This document shows positions 33,795 through 42,903 of a stretch of DNA of 64,000 bases, one piece after another; the first letter of the stretch is position 1, and every line of letters begins with the position of its first letter. The position numbers and the translations under genes were made by a program. The stretch is from the NCBI GenBank assembly GCA_964428795.1, contig CAYRZL010000002.1:49592-113591 (forward strand), read 5' to 3'. Origin of the DNA: CAYRZL01 sp964428795. GTDB taxonomy: Bacteria > Bacillota > Clostridia > Lachnospirales > Lachnospiraceae. The notes beneath the pieces were generated by a model, which was not told the origin of the DNA, did no database searches, and saw only the letters and a list, made by a program, of their open reading frames with translations.

Positions 33795-34934
33795 ATGATT
33801 CAGATCAATCACTTGACAAAAAAATATGGTGATACGTTAGCTGTAGATGATCTGTGCCTTACGTTAGAGACGGGGAAAGTCTATGGATTCCTGGGACCAA
33901 ACGGCGCCGGAAAAACCACCACCATGAATATGATAACGGGTTACATTGCAGCTACTTCGGGAGAAGTGCTGATAAACGGTCATGAGATAAACAAGGAGCC
34001 GGTGGAAGCAAAAAAAGATATCGGCTATCTGCCGGAACTGCCGCCATTATATATGGATATGCTGGTGGAGGAATATCTGCAGTTTGCGGCAGAGTTAAAG
34101 CAGATCGACAAGCCGCAGCGTCAGGAGCAGATCAGGCGTGTGATGGAGATGACAGGGATCACAGATGTGGAGCAGAAGTTGATCCGCAGTCTGTCGAAAG
34201 GATACAGACAGCGTGTGGGGCTGGCGCAGGCGCTCCTTGGATTTCCGGAGACAATCATTTTAGATGAGCCTACCGTGGGACTTGATCCAAAGCAGATCAT
34301 TGAGATCAGAGAGCTGATCCGCACGCTTTCAAAAGACCATACGGTAATCCTCAGTTCTCATATTTTGTCCGAGATCAGCGAGGTCTGTGATCATGTGTTT
34401 ATCATTTCAAAAGGAAAGCTGGTTGCCAGCGATACGATGGAGCATCTGGAACAGCAGATGAATGGCGCACAGGAGGTAGAGATGCTTCTTCGGGGCGATA
34501 TTACAGCCATCGGGGATATCGCTGAGCTGGAAATGGTGGAACATATGCAGTGGGAGGATGAAAAAGGCAGTAATTTTGATGGAGATATTCAAAAAGAATA
34601 TCTGGTTTCTGTCACTGCGAGAGCAGGAGAGGATATCAGAGAAATACTGTATCGCTATTGCGTCAAAGCGGACATTGTAATCCTTGAGATGAAATCCGTG
34701 GTGAAATCTCTGGAGGAGGTATTCCTGAAACTGACCGGAGCCCGGGAAATGAAGGAGATGGAAGAACCGCAGGATTTTGAGGAGACAGATGATACAGCGG
34801 CAGATCAGGAATCAGAAGAACAGGATGATTCAGAGCAGGATGATTCAGAGCAGGATGATTCAGAGCAGGATAATTCAAAGCAGGATGATTCAGAACAGGA
34901 AGAGGAGGTGCAGTCAGATGAAAGCAATATTTAA
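33795..34934 (+). CDS. ABC transporter ATP-binding protein, GldA type
   Basis: This is the ATPase subunit of an ABC-2 exporter. It has Walker A GPNGAGKTTT (about 36), the signature LSKGYRQRVGLAQALLG, Walker B ILDEPTVGLDP and the switch His in SSHIL. After the normal end near residue 320 there is an acidic tail with Glu-Gln-Asp-Asp-Ser repeated about five times, encoded by 15-bp units. The ATG at 33795 lies behind GGAATGG. The next gene starts 17 bases before its stop behind an AGGAGG, so the subunits are coupled. Co-occurrence with a GldF-GldG fusion supports a Gld-like system; the substrate is unknown. Confidence 0.9.
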   Translation: MIQINHLTKKYGDTLAVDDLCLTLETGKVYGFLGPNGAGKTTTMNMITGYIAATSGEVLINGHEINKEPVEAKKDIGYLPELPPLYMDMLVEEYLQFAAELKQIDKPQRQEQIRRVMEMTGITDVEQKLIRSLSKGYRQRVGLAQALLGFPETIILDEPTVGLDPKQIIEIRELIRTLSKDHTVILSSHILSEISEVCDHVFIISKGKLVASDTMEHLEQQMNGAQEVEMLLRGDITAIGDIAELEMVEHMQWEDEKGSNFDGDIQKEYLVSVTARAGEDIREILYRYCVKADIVILEMKSVVKSLEEVFLKLTGAREMKEMEEPQDFEETDDTAADQESEEQDDSEQDDSEQDDSEQDNSKQDDSEQEEEVQSDESNI

Positions 34935-37026
34935 GCGTGAGGTAAAATCTTATTTTCAAAATATTACAGGCTGGCTGTTTTTAGCGGCGCTTCTGTTCGT
35001 ATTTGCATTGTACTTTTTTGCAAATAATCTGCTGTATGGGTATCCTTATGTGTCATATTCCCTGTCCAGTATGAAATTCATCTTTTTGATCATTGTACCT
35101 GTTCTGACAATGAGAAGCTTGTCTGAAGACCGGAAAACTAAGACGGATCAGTTGTTGTTTACCGCACCTGTGTCTGTGGGACAGACCGTGATTGGAAAAT
35201 TTCTTGCCATGATTTTTGTGTTCAGCGTGGGTATGGGCGTGATTTGTCTTTCACCGCTGCTGTTGTCAAAATTCGGGACGGTAGCCATGACGGAAGCCTA
35301 TGCGGCAATTCTCGGAACGTGGCTTTATGGTGTTCTGTGTATCGCAGTCGGTCTTTTTGTATCTGCACTGACAGAAAGTCAGGTGATTGCGGCGGTGCTG
35401 ACCTTCGCATTTTTGTTTTTGGGTTATGTGATGGAGGGCATCTGCAGTCTGATTTCCTCTACGGGAAACTGGCTTACAAAGATTTTAGGAAATTTATCCA
35501 CCGTATCTCATCTGGATAATTTTGATAATGGAATATTGGATGTGGAAGGTATCATTTTCTATGTGTCAGGGGCGGCATTGTTTTTGTTCCTTACATGTCA
35601 GGTGATCCAGAGACGCCGTTGGAATATGAATGCAAAAAAGCTGGTAAAAGGCGCTTACAGCAGCTTATTTCTTATAATTGGCATCGCAGTGGCGGTGGTA
35701 GTAAATATCGCCGGATCGGAGCTGCCGGATTCTGTGAAAAATGTGGACGCAACCTCCCAGAAATTGTATTCTCTGACGGATGACACAAAAAATTATTTAA
35801 AAGAACTGGAGCAGGATATAACTATCTATGTGTTGGCAAATGAGGAAAATGCAGATCCGACGGTGGAAAAGACGCTGGAACGATATGAAGATGCTTCAAA
35901 ACATATTTCCGTGGAATACATTGATCCGGTTCAGTCGCCGCAGTTTTATAAAACTTATACAGAGACAGCTCCGTCCGACAACAGTGTGATCGTAGTCAGC
36001 GGCGAGCAGTCAAAAGTGATCGACTACAGTTCCCTCTATGAATCAACGGTAGATTACAGCACATACACGTCGCAGACTACTGGGTATGATGGAGAGGGAC
36101 AGATAACAAGCGCCATTTCTTATGTGGTAAACGGAGAATTGCCGGTCATTTATACACTTACCGGTCATGGAGAAACCGATCTTGACAGCGGTTTTCAGGA
36201 TGCGCTGGAAAAACAGAATTATCAGGTAGAATCCCTGAATCTGTTGGAAACTGATGCGGTGCCTGAGGATGCAGCGGCAGTAATTATGTTTGCACCTACG
36301 GCTGATCTTTCACAGGATGATGCGGATAAACTGGAGACTTATCTTGACAATGGAGGGAAAATACTTGCGGCAACATTTTACGGAACGGAATCTACGGAGC
36401 ATTTGAACAGCCTGTTTGAAACATATGGAATTACGCTGAAGGACGGTCTGCTTATGGAGAGTAGTACCCAGGGATATTATCAGCAGCCATTTTATATTCT
36501 GCCGAATATTGAATCTCACAGCTATACCGCAAATGCAAGCAGCAATTATGTGTTTGCACCGTATGCGCAGCCGTTGCAGCTTAGTGAAGAGGAGTCTGAT
36601 ACACTGACAGTTACCGCGCTTCTCACCACCTCAGAGAATGCCTATATCAAGACAGACATCGAAAACATGACAACCACAGACAAAGAAGATGGAGATGAAA
36701 CCGGTTCTTTTGCCATTGCTGCGGATGCGGTAAACAGTGAGACAGGCGGAGAACTGATCGTGGTTTCCGATGCGCAGTTGTTTACGGACAGTGCGGACGA
36801 GATGGTGGCAGGAAACAACAAAAATCTGTTTAAGGGGATCACTGCAAGCTTCGGCGGTGATGAGACAGAGACCGTATCTATCCCGGTAAAGGAATACTCC
36901 CTCAGCACGCTGACGGTGAATGCGGCAGCCGCCCGGGTACTTGGTATTCTCCTGACGATCTGTATTCCTGCAGGATTGATGATAGCAGGAATTATTATTT
37001 GGATAAGGAGGAGACGCAGCAGATGA
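34918..37026 (+). CDS. ABC permease GldF fused to GldG-like extracellular domain
   Basis: The 702-residue protein has an ABC-2 permease N-terminal part with six membrane helices (about 15-245), then a seventh helix near 285. An extracellular GldG/DUF4350-like domain follows (VYILANEENADP-type VYVLANEENADPT, YTLTGHGE near residue 420, and LDNGGKILAATFYG). A final membrane helix lies at about 665-690. This is the GldFG arrangement, normally two genes in Bacteroidetes but often fused in Clostridia. The start is chosen at 34918, with AGGAGGTGCAGTC upstream; the frame opens earlier in the acidic repeat of the ATPase. The next gene overlaps its end. Confidence 0.88.
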   Translation: MKAIFKREVKSYFQNITGWLFLAALLFVFALYFFANNLLYGYPYVSYSLSSMKFIFLIIVPVLTMRSLSEDRKTKTDQLLFTAPVSVGQTVIGKFLAMIFVFSVGMGVICLSPLLLSKFGTVAMTEAYAAILGTWLYGVLCIAVGLFVSALTESQVIAAVLTFAFLFLGYVMEGICSLISSTGNWLTKILGNLSTVSHLDNFDNGILDVEGIIFYVSGAALFLFLTCQVIQRRRWNMNAKKLVKGAYSSLFLIIGIAVAVVVNIAGSELPDSVKNVDATSQKLYSLTDDTKNYLKELEQDITIYVLANEENADPTVEKTLERYEDASKHISVEYIDPVQSPQFYKTYTETAPSDNSVIVVSGEQSKVIDYSSLYESTVDYSTYTSQTTGYDGEGQITSAISYVVNGELPVIYTLTGHGETDLDSGFQDALEKQNYQVESLNLLETDAVPEDAAAVIMFAPTADLSQDDADKLETYLDNGGKILAATFYGTESTEHLNSLFETYGITLKDGLLMESSTQGYYQQPFYILPNIESHSYTANASSNYVFAPYAQPLQLSEEESDTLTVTALLTTSENAYIKTDIENMTTTDKEDGDETGSFAIAADAVNSETGGELIVVSDAQLFTDSADEMVAGNNKNLFKGITASFGGDETETVSIPVKEYSLSTLTVNAAAARVLGILLTICIPAGLMIAGIIIWIRRRRSR

Positions 37027-37670
37027 TGAAACAAAAAAATCTGGCTATATTGATCGTGATTCTGATTGCGGCTGTTCTTGCCTGCTTCCTGATTCATTTT
37101 AGAAATGAGAAACAGCAGGAAAAAGAAGCGCAGGAGGAAGAGGAAAATCAAATTCAGGTTACCGATTTTTCTACAGATGACGTGGAAAAAATCGTCTTTG
37201 GAGCAGGGGTAGAAAAAATCTCATTTGAAAAACAGGATGACACATGGATATATACTGGTGATGAGACCTTTGAGGTGGATCAGGATACGGTGGCTTCTCT
37301 TCTGAATTCCTTATCTGCCATCACAGCGGATTCAGTGGTGAAGGATGTCACCGACACTACGGAATATGGATTGGATGATCCGACCTATCATGCGGAAATT
37401 ACCATGACGGATGGCAGTGAGCTGAACCTTATTTTTGGCATGGAAAATGAGATCGTATCGGGGTATTATCTGATGACGTCTGAGAGCGCAGACGTGTATC
37501 TGGTGTCCGGCACATGTGTAAATTATCTGGGCTACTCGCTGGAAGCGTATGAGGCGGAGGAAGAAGAGGCGGAAGAAGCAACAGAAGAAGCAGCGGAAGA
37601 CACAACGGAAGACACAACAGAAGACATAGCAGAAGAAGCAACGGATGTAGAAGAGTCCGCCGGGGAATAA
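37023..37670 (+). CDS. DUF4340 domain protein of the Gld-type exporter
   Basis: The 215-residue protein has one N-terminal membrane helix (about 7-27), an extracellular DUF4340 domain (KIVFGAGVEKISFEKQDDTW, NSLSAITADSVV, GLDDPTYHAEITMTDGS) and an acidic Glu/Ala/Thr repetitive tail of about 35 residues. DUF4340 proteins accompany GldG-type exporters. Its ATG overlaps the permease stop, so the three genes form one operon. A long terminator follows. Confidence 0.85.
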   Translation: MMKQKNLAILIVILIAAVLACFLIHFRNEKQQEKEAQEEEENQIQVTDFSTDDVEKIVFGAGVEKISFEKQDDTWIYTGDETFEVDQDTVASLLNSLSAITADSVVKDVTDTTEYGLDDPTYHAEITMTDGSELNLIFGMENEIVSGYYLMTSESADVYLVSGTCVNYLGYSLEAYEAEEEEAEEATEEAAEDTTEDTTEDIAEEATDVEESAGE

Positions 37671-37692
37671 AAGCTGTCAAATATAAAATGAT

Positions 37693-37745
37693 AAAATATC
37701 CGATATAATTCCGGAAAAAAATGGGATTGTATCGGATATTTTTAT
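37693..37745 (+). terminator. Terminator of the Gld-type operon
   Basis: AAATATCCGATATAATTCC pairs with GGGATTGTATCGGATATTT over about 19 bp with one wobble, ending in a T-run. Confidence 0.88.
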
Positions 37746-37783
37746 ATACAGAATTAACAAAAAAGGTAGTGAAAAAGTAAGGC

Positions 37784-37817
37784 TTGACAGGTATATAAAA
37801 CGTCTATTAAAATAGTC
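37784..37817 (+). promoter_or_regulatory. Promoter and BlaI-type operator of the blaI-M56 pair
   Basis: TTGACA at 37784-37789 and TAAAAT at 37808-37813 (18-base spacer) form the promoter. The -10 lies inside the inverted repeat GTCTATTAAAATAGTC (37802-37817), whose core CTATT/AATAG is a perfect dyad. Binding here would block RNA polymerase, so autoregulation by the BlaI protein encoded 22 bases later is likely. An almost identical site is at 39620. Confidence 0.75.
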
Positions 37818-37838
37818 ATATAAGAAGGAGTGAATTTG

Positions 37839-38231
37839 ATGAGAAAAAAAAGCTTGAGCAAAGAGTTAAGTGCGTGTGAGACACTGCTTATGAAAATTAT
37901 CTGGGATGCGAAAGAGGATATTGCGGTTCAGGAGTTGATCGTCCGATTGAAACAGCAATTTGATAAAGAGTATGCCAGAACGACAGTGGTAACTTTTTTG
38001 GGGAAAATGGCTGAAAAAGGCTTTGTCAGTACATATCGGGTTGGAAAAATATCTTATGTACATGCGCAAAAAGACGAGGAATCCTACAAACAGAAGATGC
38101 TCAGGGAGGAAACCGGTTTTTGGTTTGACGGAAAGCCTTCACAGTTGATGTCGGCATTATGCGATGCACAGGAAATTTCAAAAGAGGAAATAGAAAAAAT
38201 GAGGAAGATGCTGGATGAGCTGGACAACTAA
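37839..38231 (+). CDS. BlaI/MecI/CopY family repressor
   Basis: This is a penicillinase-repressor-type winged-helix protein of 130 residues. It has LSACETLLMKIIWDAKEDIA, the recognition region KEYARTTVVTFLGKMAEKGF and the C-terminal dimerisation helix. In this family a BlaR1-like M56 protease cleaves the repressor on signal. The ATG at 37839 is used because AAGAAGGAG lies 8-9 bases upstream; the GTG at 37830 overlaps that site. It overlaps the M56 gene by 17 bases, so both are made from one message. Confidence 0.93.
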   Translation: MRKKSLSKELSACETLLMKIIWDAKEDIAVQELIVRLKQQFDKEYARTTVVTFLGKMAEKGFVSTYRVGKISYVHAQKDEESYKQKMLREETGFWFDGKPSQLMSALCDAQEISKEEIEKMRKMLDELDN

Positions 38232-39573
38232 AGTAATGTATATGGTTCTTTTTATGACCGTATCCGGAACGCTGGTGACATGGATCTGGTGCTGGCTGGG
38301 AAGATGGCTGGAGAAAATCGGTTTTTTACATATTTCTTATAAATTGATGAAGATAGTTATGATTTTCTGGTTGGTCCCCATTTCCTATGTGATACTTAAT
38401 ATCTGGGATGATGTGACTGGCAGATGGGGAGGATTTTTGATGATAGGTACTCCCATCTTATATAGGATCAGTATGGTGTTCTCTGCGGGCTGGATGATAG
38501 GAGCATTGTGGTTTGTATTCAAATATATATTGGAATTATACAGTATCTTTCAACTGCGAAAGTCGGCAATACCATGTGAAAACAGAGTAAATCAGATATT
38601 TTTGCAGGAAGTCCGGAATATGGGAATAACAAAAAGAGTCACGTTAAAGCGATCCTATTCTGTTATGGCACCGCAGCTTACCGGATGCATTCACCCGATC
38701 GTACTATTGCCTGTAAAGGAGTATACCCCAAAAGAATTGGAGGTGATATTTGCCCATGAGCTGACTCATATCAAGCATGGCGATATTTTATTGAAAAATC
38801 TTGCAATGATTATCCGGGTGATTCATTTCATGAATCCGGCAGCATGGAGGTTTTATAAAATGCTTGACAAGTGGGGGGAATTTGCCTGCGACTATGAAGT
38901 GTGTGCAGGTAAAATGTACATAGGGCAGTATTATGAAGTAATTGCGGATATGGCACAGAAATTGTCGGATTATAGATTTATGGTTTCCTGCTTAGTAGAG
39001 GATGCAGGAAAATTGAGAGAGAGGATGGAACATGTTATGATAAGTTATAAAATGAAATCCAGATCCGGGGCATTGGCAGCCGCATTGGTAGCTGTGATTG
39101 TATGGATCAGTGGAAGTACAGTGTATGCAGCTTCTGTTAAATCAGCAGATGTGCTGCAATATGTGAATGAGAAAACAGCAGTAGAGATTGAGGTAGAAAA
39201 AAATCCCGAGCTGCAGGAATATGTGGAGCTGACTCTTGATCCGGATGTGATTGAGACAGAAGGGGAGGTTAATGTATCAGCCAGAAGTGGTACGACAGAT
39301 TTTAAATGGGTGGTTGTGAAAAATGGTGCGACAAAATCTCCTGAGTTTTATGCAGGCAGCGGAAAATATATCAATGTCACTGTATCGAATCCGTCTGGCA
39401 AGAGTATACGAGCGGGAATTATAAATCCGGATGACTCAAGAACATATGTCAACGGTACATACAGTGTAGCTCATGATTTTAAGATCAGTACGTCGGGAAA
39501 TTACCGGGTATATGTTCAAAATGTTGGCAGTGATACAAGTATTACTGTAACGGGAAGTTATTTTGTTCATTGA
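38215..39573 (+). CDS. M56 family metallopeptidase sensor (BlaR1-like)
   Basis: This membrane zinc protease of 452 residues has four membrane helices (about 5-30, 40-60, 78-105 and 285-305). The zinc motif HELTHIKHGD lies in the cytoplasmic loop (about residue 180), followed by the ACDYEVC glutamate motif. After the last helix is an extracellular domain of about 140 residues, beta-rich, ending in a KISTSGNYRVYVQNVGS pattern, which is not a penicillin-binding domain. So it probably senses a different surface signal. It overlaps the repressor gene. The likely target set includes the C39-like peptidase gene, which has the same operator. Confidence 0.88.
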   Translation: MSWTTKVMYMVLFMTVSGTLVTWIWCWLGRWLEKIGFLHISYKLMKIVMIFWLVPISYVILNIWDDVTGRWGGFLMIGTPILYRISMVFSAGWMIGALWFVFKYILELYSIFQLRKSAIPCENRVNQIFLQEVRNMGITKRVTLKRSYSVMAPQLTGCIHPIVLLPVKEYTPKELEVIFAHELTHIKHGDILLKNLAMIIRVIHFMNPAAWRFYKMLDKWGEFACDYEVCAGKMYIGQYYEVIADMAQKLSDYRFMVSCLVEDAGKLRERMEHVMISYKMKSRSGALAAALVAVIVWISGSTVYAASVKSADVLQYVNEKTAVEIEVEKNPELQEYVELTLDPDVIETEGEVNVSARSGTTDFKWVVVKNGATKSPEFYAGSGKYINVTVSNPSGKSIRAGIINPDDSRTYVNGTYSVAHDFKISTSGNYRVYVQNVGSDTSITVTGSYFVH

Positions 39574-39583
39574 TGGATTGAGG

Positions 39584-39601
39584 TCGTGTGGGAATGCGAC
39601 C
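39584..39601 (+). terminator. Short hairpin after the M56 gene
   Basis: AGGTCG and CGACCT form a 6-bp stem with a short T-tract. It is a weak candidate terminator. Confidence 0.4.
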
Positions 39602-39615
39602 TTTCCCAAAATCCA

Positions 39616-39635
39616 AAACGTCTATAAAAATAGTC
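39616..39635 (+). promoter_or_regulatory. Second BlaI-type operator
   Basis: AAAACGTCTATAAAAATAGT plus C repeats the 37798-37817 site with a single base change. It is 220 bases before the C39-like peptidase gene, with no other intact gene between. Confidence 0.65.
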
Positions 39636-39854
39636 GAATAATCCATTGTTAAATTGGAAAACAGACATGAATAATCGGATGATAAAATAAAGGAGAGGAG
39701 GGAGTGACCATTGGGAATTAAAAAAGTCTATGACTACAATGCGGACAGGTATTTTTAAATATGAGGCAATCATAGACATTTGTATTTATAATACAAATAC
39801 ATTTTTATGCAAACTTAATAAAAAGTTATTATATTAAAATTTGGAGGAATACAT

Positions 39855-40595
39855 ATGAAGAAAAAAGTAAATACATTATTGACCATGAGTGTGCTTGCAA
39901 TTATTTTGTCATTGATGATTATACCAAATACAGTGTATGCTATTGAGAAAATTGATGGAGATTATACAGAGGAAGAAGGTGCGGAACCCATTGAGATGTC
40001 TGAGGAAGAAATAGCGATTCTGGAAGAGAAGGAGGCTGCTTTGGATGCTTATGTGGAAAGTCAAAGTGCTGTACAGCCGCAAGCAACAGCCACATGGCAT
40101 TATTTATCCACTACATTTCCAAATAATAAACAGGAAAATGGATATTACTGTGGACCGGCAACGGTACAAAATGTTATTCAATATCATACAGGTACGAAAT
40201 ATTCACAGAGTACATTAGCTTCAAAACTAGGGACTACTACGTCAGGTACTGTCATGGGAAACATTGATGACGTTTTAAGAGATTATACAGGCAAAAATTA
40301 TGTATATGCGGATATAGAAAGTGTATCGAAATGGAAAAGACGAGTTGCTAATAATATTAATGATACAAAAATGGCGGTAGTTTTGGATATTAATTCTTCA
40401 AATTATAGCCAATGGCCATATACAACTTCGGGACATTTTATACCAATATATGCATGCTATGATGCTACAACAACAAGTTGTACACAGGTAAAAATATCCG
40501 ATTCTCATCCGAATTATAATTGTAGATGGACAGCAACGGTAACAAATGCATATGCAGTAAACGAGGCTCATTTCAATCATGCGATGATCTGGTAA
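39855..40595 (+). CDS. Secreted C39-like cysteine peptidase
   Basis: The 246-residue protein has an N-terminal signal peptide (KKKVNTLLTMS with a hydrophobic core, cleavage near VYA). An acidic propeptide of about 50 residues follows, then a papain-like C39 domain: Cys in GYYCGPATVQNVI (about 98), His in TSGHFIPIYA and Asp in ISDSHPNY. No ABC transporter is fused, so it is a stand-alone exported peptidase. TTTGGAGGAAT precedes the start. It may be controlled by the upstream BlaI/M56 pair through the shared operator; that is inference. It is more AT-rich than its neighbours. Confidence 0.8.
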   Translation: MKKKVNTLLTMSVLAIILSLMIIPNTVYAIEKIDGDYTEEEGAEPIEMSEEEIAILEEKEAALDAYVESQSAVQPQATATWHYLSTTFPNNKQENGYYCGPATVQNVIQYHTGTKYSQSTLASKLGTTTSGTVMGNIDDVLRDYTGKNYVYADIESVSKWKRRVANNINDTKMAVVLDINSSNYSQWPYTTSGHFIPIYACYDATTTSCTQVKISDSHPNYNCRWTATVTNAYAVNEAHFNHAMIW

Positions 40596-40662
40596 TAGTT
40601 CTATATCCATTAAGAAGATCAGATATGGAGGCTAATGCATCAGTAGTAGAATGGAGATGAGT

Positions 40663-41868
40663 ATGAAAAAAGTTTGGTTAGCAGGTATTATTTTATTATC
40701 GTTTTTGATTTCATGTGGCGGTCAATCGCAATTGGAGGAGAATGATCCTTTATCCTCAATAGAAAATCAGGAAAATAATCAGAAAATTAATTCTGAGGGA
40801 AAAGGTTTTACTCTGGATTCGGAGCTTCCTTATGAAGAAACGATGGACGAGATCGTTCTTCCGGAAAAATATAAAGATTGCGACTATTTAGTGGCAGTAG
40901 ATGACGGATGGTATTATTTTGTGGGATACCGGGAGGATGATTGTAATGTCTATATAAAAATATCCCGGGACGATCCGTCAAATGTTGTTGAGTTATCAAA
41001 GGTGAAGATATCCAATTGCACGATTCGATTTGGCTGGAAAGGAGATCTGTATGTCAATGTATTTTATCCTTCTTCAGACGGACCTTATACATATGAATTA
41101 TTGAAGCTGAGTGAGAACAGTGAACCAGAGGTGATACTTAGCGGAGAAAGTACCGGATATTCGGAAATGTCTTTTGCAGATCCTTATCTGGTGGTTTTGT
41201 CTGTATCACAGGAATGGGAAAATAATTTGAATGTGTATAATATGGAAACAGGGGAAATGACACATGTATATGATTGCGTAGGGGTACAGGATGAAACAGA
41301 CTGGTCTATTTCAGGAACCATCGTAAATGGTATGTTCTGGCATGGAGCGCTGCCTTCGGCAGAAGGCTTTTGTTATATGGTATCGGATATGAATCAGCGC
41401 ACGTTTGATGATGGAAAAACAGGTCAGGATATCATATATTATTATTCATTTGAAAATGGAGAGAATCAGGAATTGTTCAATCACCATTATGTTGCGGATT
41501 ATGTAGGAGGAACAAAAGAAGTACTTCTGGTCTCCGATTTCGAGAACGTAGGGCATGCGGAGCATCTGTATGTTAAAAATGAATCCGGCTATGATGTTTA
41601 TACGCTCAAGGAGGGAGACGATACATTTGGCGGTTTTATCGGATTTGGAATGTTGGATAAAAACAGATATGTCGCTTATGGCGGAGAAGGATTTTTGATT
41701 TTAAATGTAGGGGAAAAGACGTATGCAGAAAAAACATTTTCAGGAATAAGTGAAACAGATGAGGAATTGGATTATACAGGAATCGTGCGGGGATGGGATT
41801 TTCAGAATGGCTCTTTCTATTTTGCAGTACTGGAAAATGAGAAATTGCAGGTATATTGTATAAAATGA
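40663..41868 (+). CDS. Hypothetical lipoprotein
   Basis: This exported lipoprotein of about 401 residues has a lipobox LISC (Cys about 18 with the ATG at 40663). A low-complexity region then leads into repeated beta strands (DDGWYYFVGYREDD, YELLKLSENSEPEV, YNMETGEMTHVY), suggesting a propeller-like domain of unknown function. The ATG at 40663 has GGAGATGAG just upstream; an ATG at 40651 is also possible. It follows the C39-like peptidase by 67 bases and may be co-regulated. A hairpin lies just after the stop. Confidence 0.7.
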   Translation: MKKVWLAGIILLSFLISCGGQSQLEENDPLSSIENQENNQKINSEGKGFTLDSELPYEETMDEIVLPEKYKDCDYLVAVDDGWYYFVGYREDDCNVYIKISRDDPSNVVELSKVKISNCTIRFGWKGDLYVNVFYPSSDGPYTYELLKLSENSEPEVILSGESTGYSEMSFADPYLVVLSVSQEWENNLNVYNMETGEMTHVYDCVGVQDETDWSISGTIVNGMFWHGALPSAEGFCYMVSDMNQRTFDDGKTGQDIIYYYSFENGENQELFNHHYVADYVGGTKEVLLVSDFENVGHAEHLYVKNESGYDVYTLKEGDDTFGGFIGFGMLDKNRYVAYGGEGFLILNVGEKTYAEKTFSGISETDEELDYTGIVRGWDFQNGSFYFAVLENEKLQVYCIK

Positions 41869-41882
41869 GTTAAGCGATAAAT

Positions 41883-41902
41883 GAGACAATATTTTTTGTC
41901 TC
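41883..41902 (+). terminator. Hairpin after the lipoprotein gene
   Basis: GAGACAA and TTGTCTC form a 7-bp stem with an AT-rich loop, 14 bases after the stop. Confidence 0.55.
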
Positions 41903-41946
41903 TACACTATATCGTTCCTTGAAAATTTAATACATTATATTCAACA

Positions 41947-42366
41947 ATGCAACAAATAAAATCCTACGTCGAAATAGGTGCAAGTTATCTTCCGATACCA
42001 TATTGTTGGATTGCTGCTACTTACTTTTCTATACCAGCAAAAAATTATGCGGTATTTTTTAATAATGGCTATCAAAAGACGGAAGAAAATGCAACTTTGT
42101 ATTCAAAAGATATTTACTATAAAGAGGGAAATAAATATTATATAGGTTATAATGTATCATTATTAAAAGATTCATTTTCTATATTAAGTTATTATCGTGA
42201 TTCGAGTAGTGCACCACATCAAGTGACAAAATCATCGAACCATTCCTTTTCATCGCCAAATTACAATTCTTCTACAAGCACTTTAGTAAAATTGGCGAAA
42301 AAATATTATAATAAAGGCTGGAAATCAGAAGCCATAAGTTATTCATCACAGATTAGATTAAATTGA
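41947..42366 (+). CDS. Hypothetical protein, possibly truncated
   Basis: The 139-residue frame has an aromatic, Ser/Thr/Asn-rich composition (NNGYQKTEENATLYS, YYKEGNKYYIGYNV, SFSSPNYNSSTST). It lacks a clear ribosome site or signal peptide, and begins right after a hairpin. Its strands suggest an extracellular beta domain. It could be the C-terminal remainder of a secreted protein whose 5' part is lost. I do not recognise it. It ends 10 bases before a DUF805-like gene. Confidence 0.4.
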   Translation: MQQIKSYVEIGASYLPIPYCWIAATYFSIPAKNYAVFFNNGYQKTEENATLYSKDIYYKEGNKYYIGYNVSLLKDSFSILSYYRDSSSAPHQVTKSSNHSFSSPNYNSSTSTLVKLAKKYYNKGWKSEAISYSSQIRLN

Positions 42367-42376
42367 GAGGGTATAT

Positions 42377-42724
42377 ATGCGAAAAATAATTTGTAATGTG
42401 TTGTCAAAGCATACGGTATGTATTGATCGGATAGAATATTGGTTTATGTTTGCATTAGGACTATGCATATGGATATTCATTGAATGTATGACTTTTGTGA
42501 TATGGCAGACGTGGTTTGCGAATTACATCAATGCTGCTTTGATTATTCTGGGAATAGAAGCGGTGTTGTTTAGAATCTATGGATGTTATATAGGCATAAA
42601 GAGATTTCATGATGCCGGAAAATCAACGGGCTTTTTTTGGATATGTTTTGTGTTACAATTCTTAGTAATAGGAATTGTTATAACATTAGTGGTGCTCTGT
42701 AGTAAAAGTGTTGAATTGAATTGA
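42377..42724 (+). CDS. DUF805-like small membrane protein
   Basis: The 115-residue protein has three or four membrane segments. The motif GIKRFHDAGKSTGFFW (about residues 73-88) is the RxHDxGKSGW signature of DUF805, a family of unknown function. GAGAGGG lies before the ATG. It forms a pair with the preceding AT-rich gene. A long hairpin lies 47 bases downstream. Confidence 0.7.
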   Translation: MRKIICNVLSKHTVCIDRIEYWFMFALGLCIWIFIECMTFVIWQTWFANYINAALIILGIEAVLFRIYGCYIGIKRFHDAGKSTGFFWICFVLQFLVIGIVITLVVLCSKSVELN

Positions 42725-42771
42725 AAAAGAATCAGGACAACTATGACGTAATGTAGTTTAAGTGGAAAATA

Positions 42772-42807
42772 ATGCTACTCTGTTGCAAAGTTTGCACAGA
42801 GTAGCAT
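42772..42807 (+). terminator. Long palindromic hairpin
   Basis: ATGCTACTCTG pairs with CAGAGTAGCAT over 11 bp, enclosing TGCAA/TTGCA. There is no T-run, so it may be a palindrome or processing site and not a strict terminator. Confidence 0.55.
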
Positions 42808-42903
42808 ATAACTTATATGGGAACTAAATATAGGCAGATTATAAGGTGAACGGTTTTTAATATTTGGGGAAATATAAAAAATGATATCGCGGAAGACGGT
42901 CGA

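Noticed and set aside
39711..39759. Tiny frame MGIKKVYDYNADRYF with a GGAGGGAG site before a TTG codon
   Set aside because: Fifteen codons, no supporting context; kept only as a curiosity in the leader of the C39-like gene.
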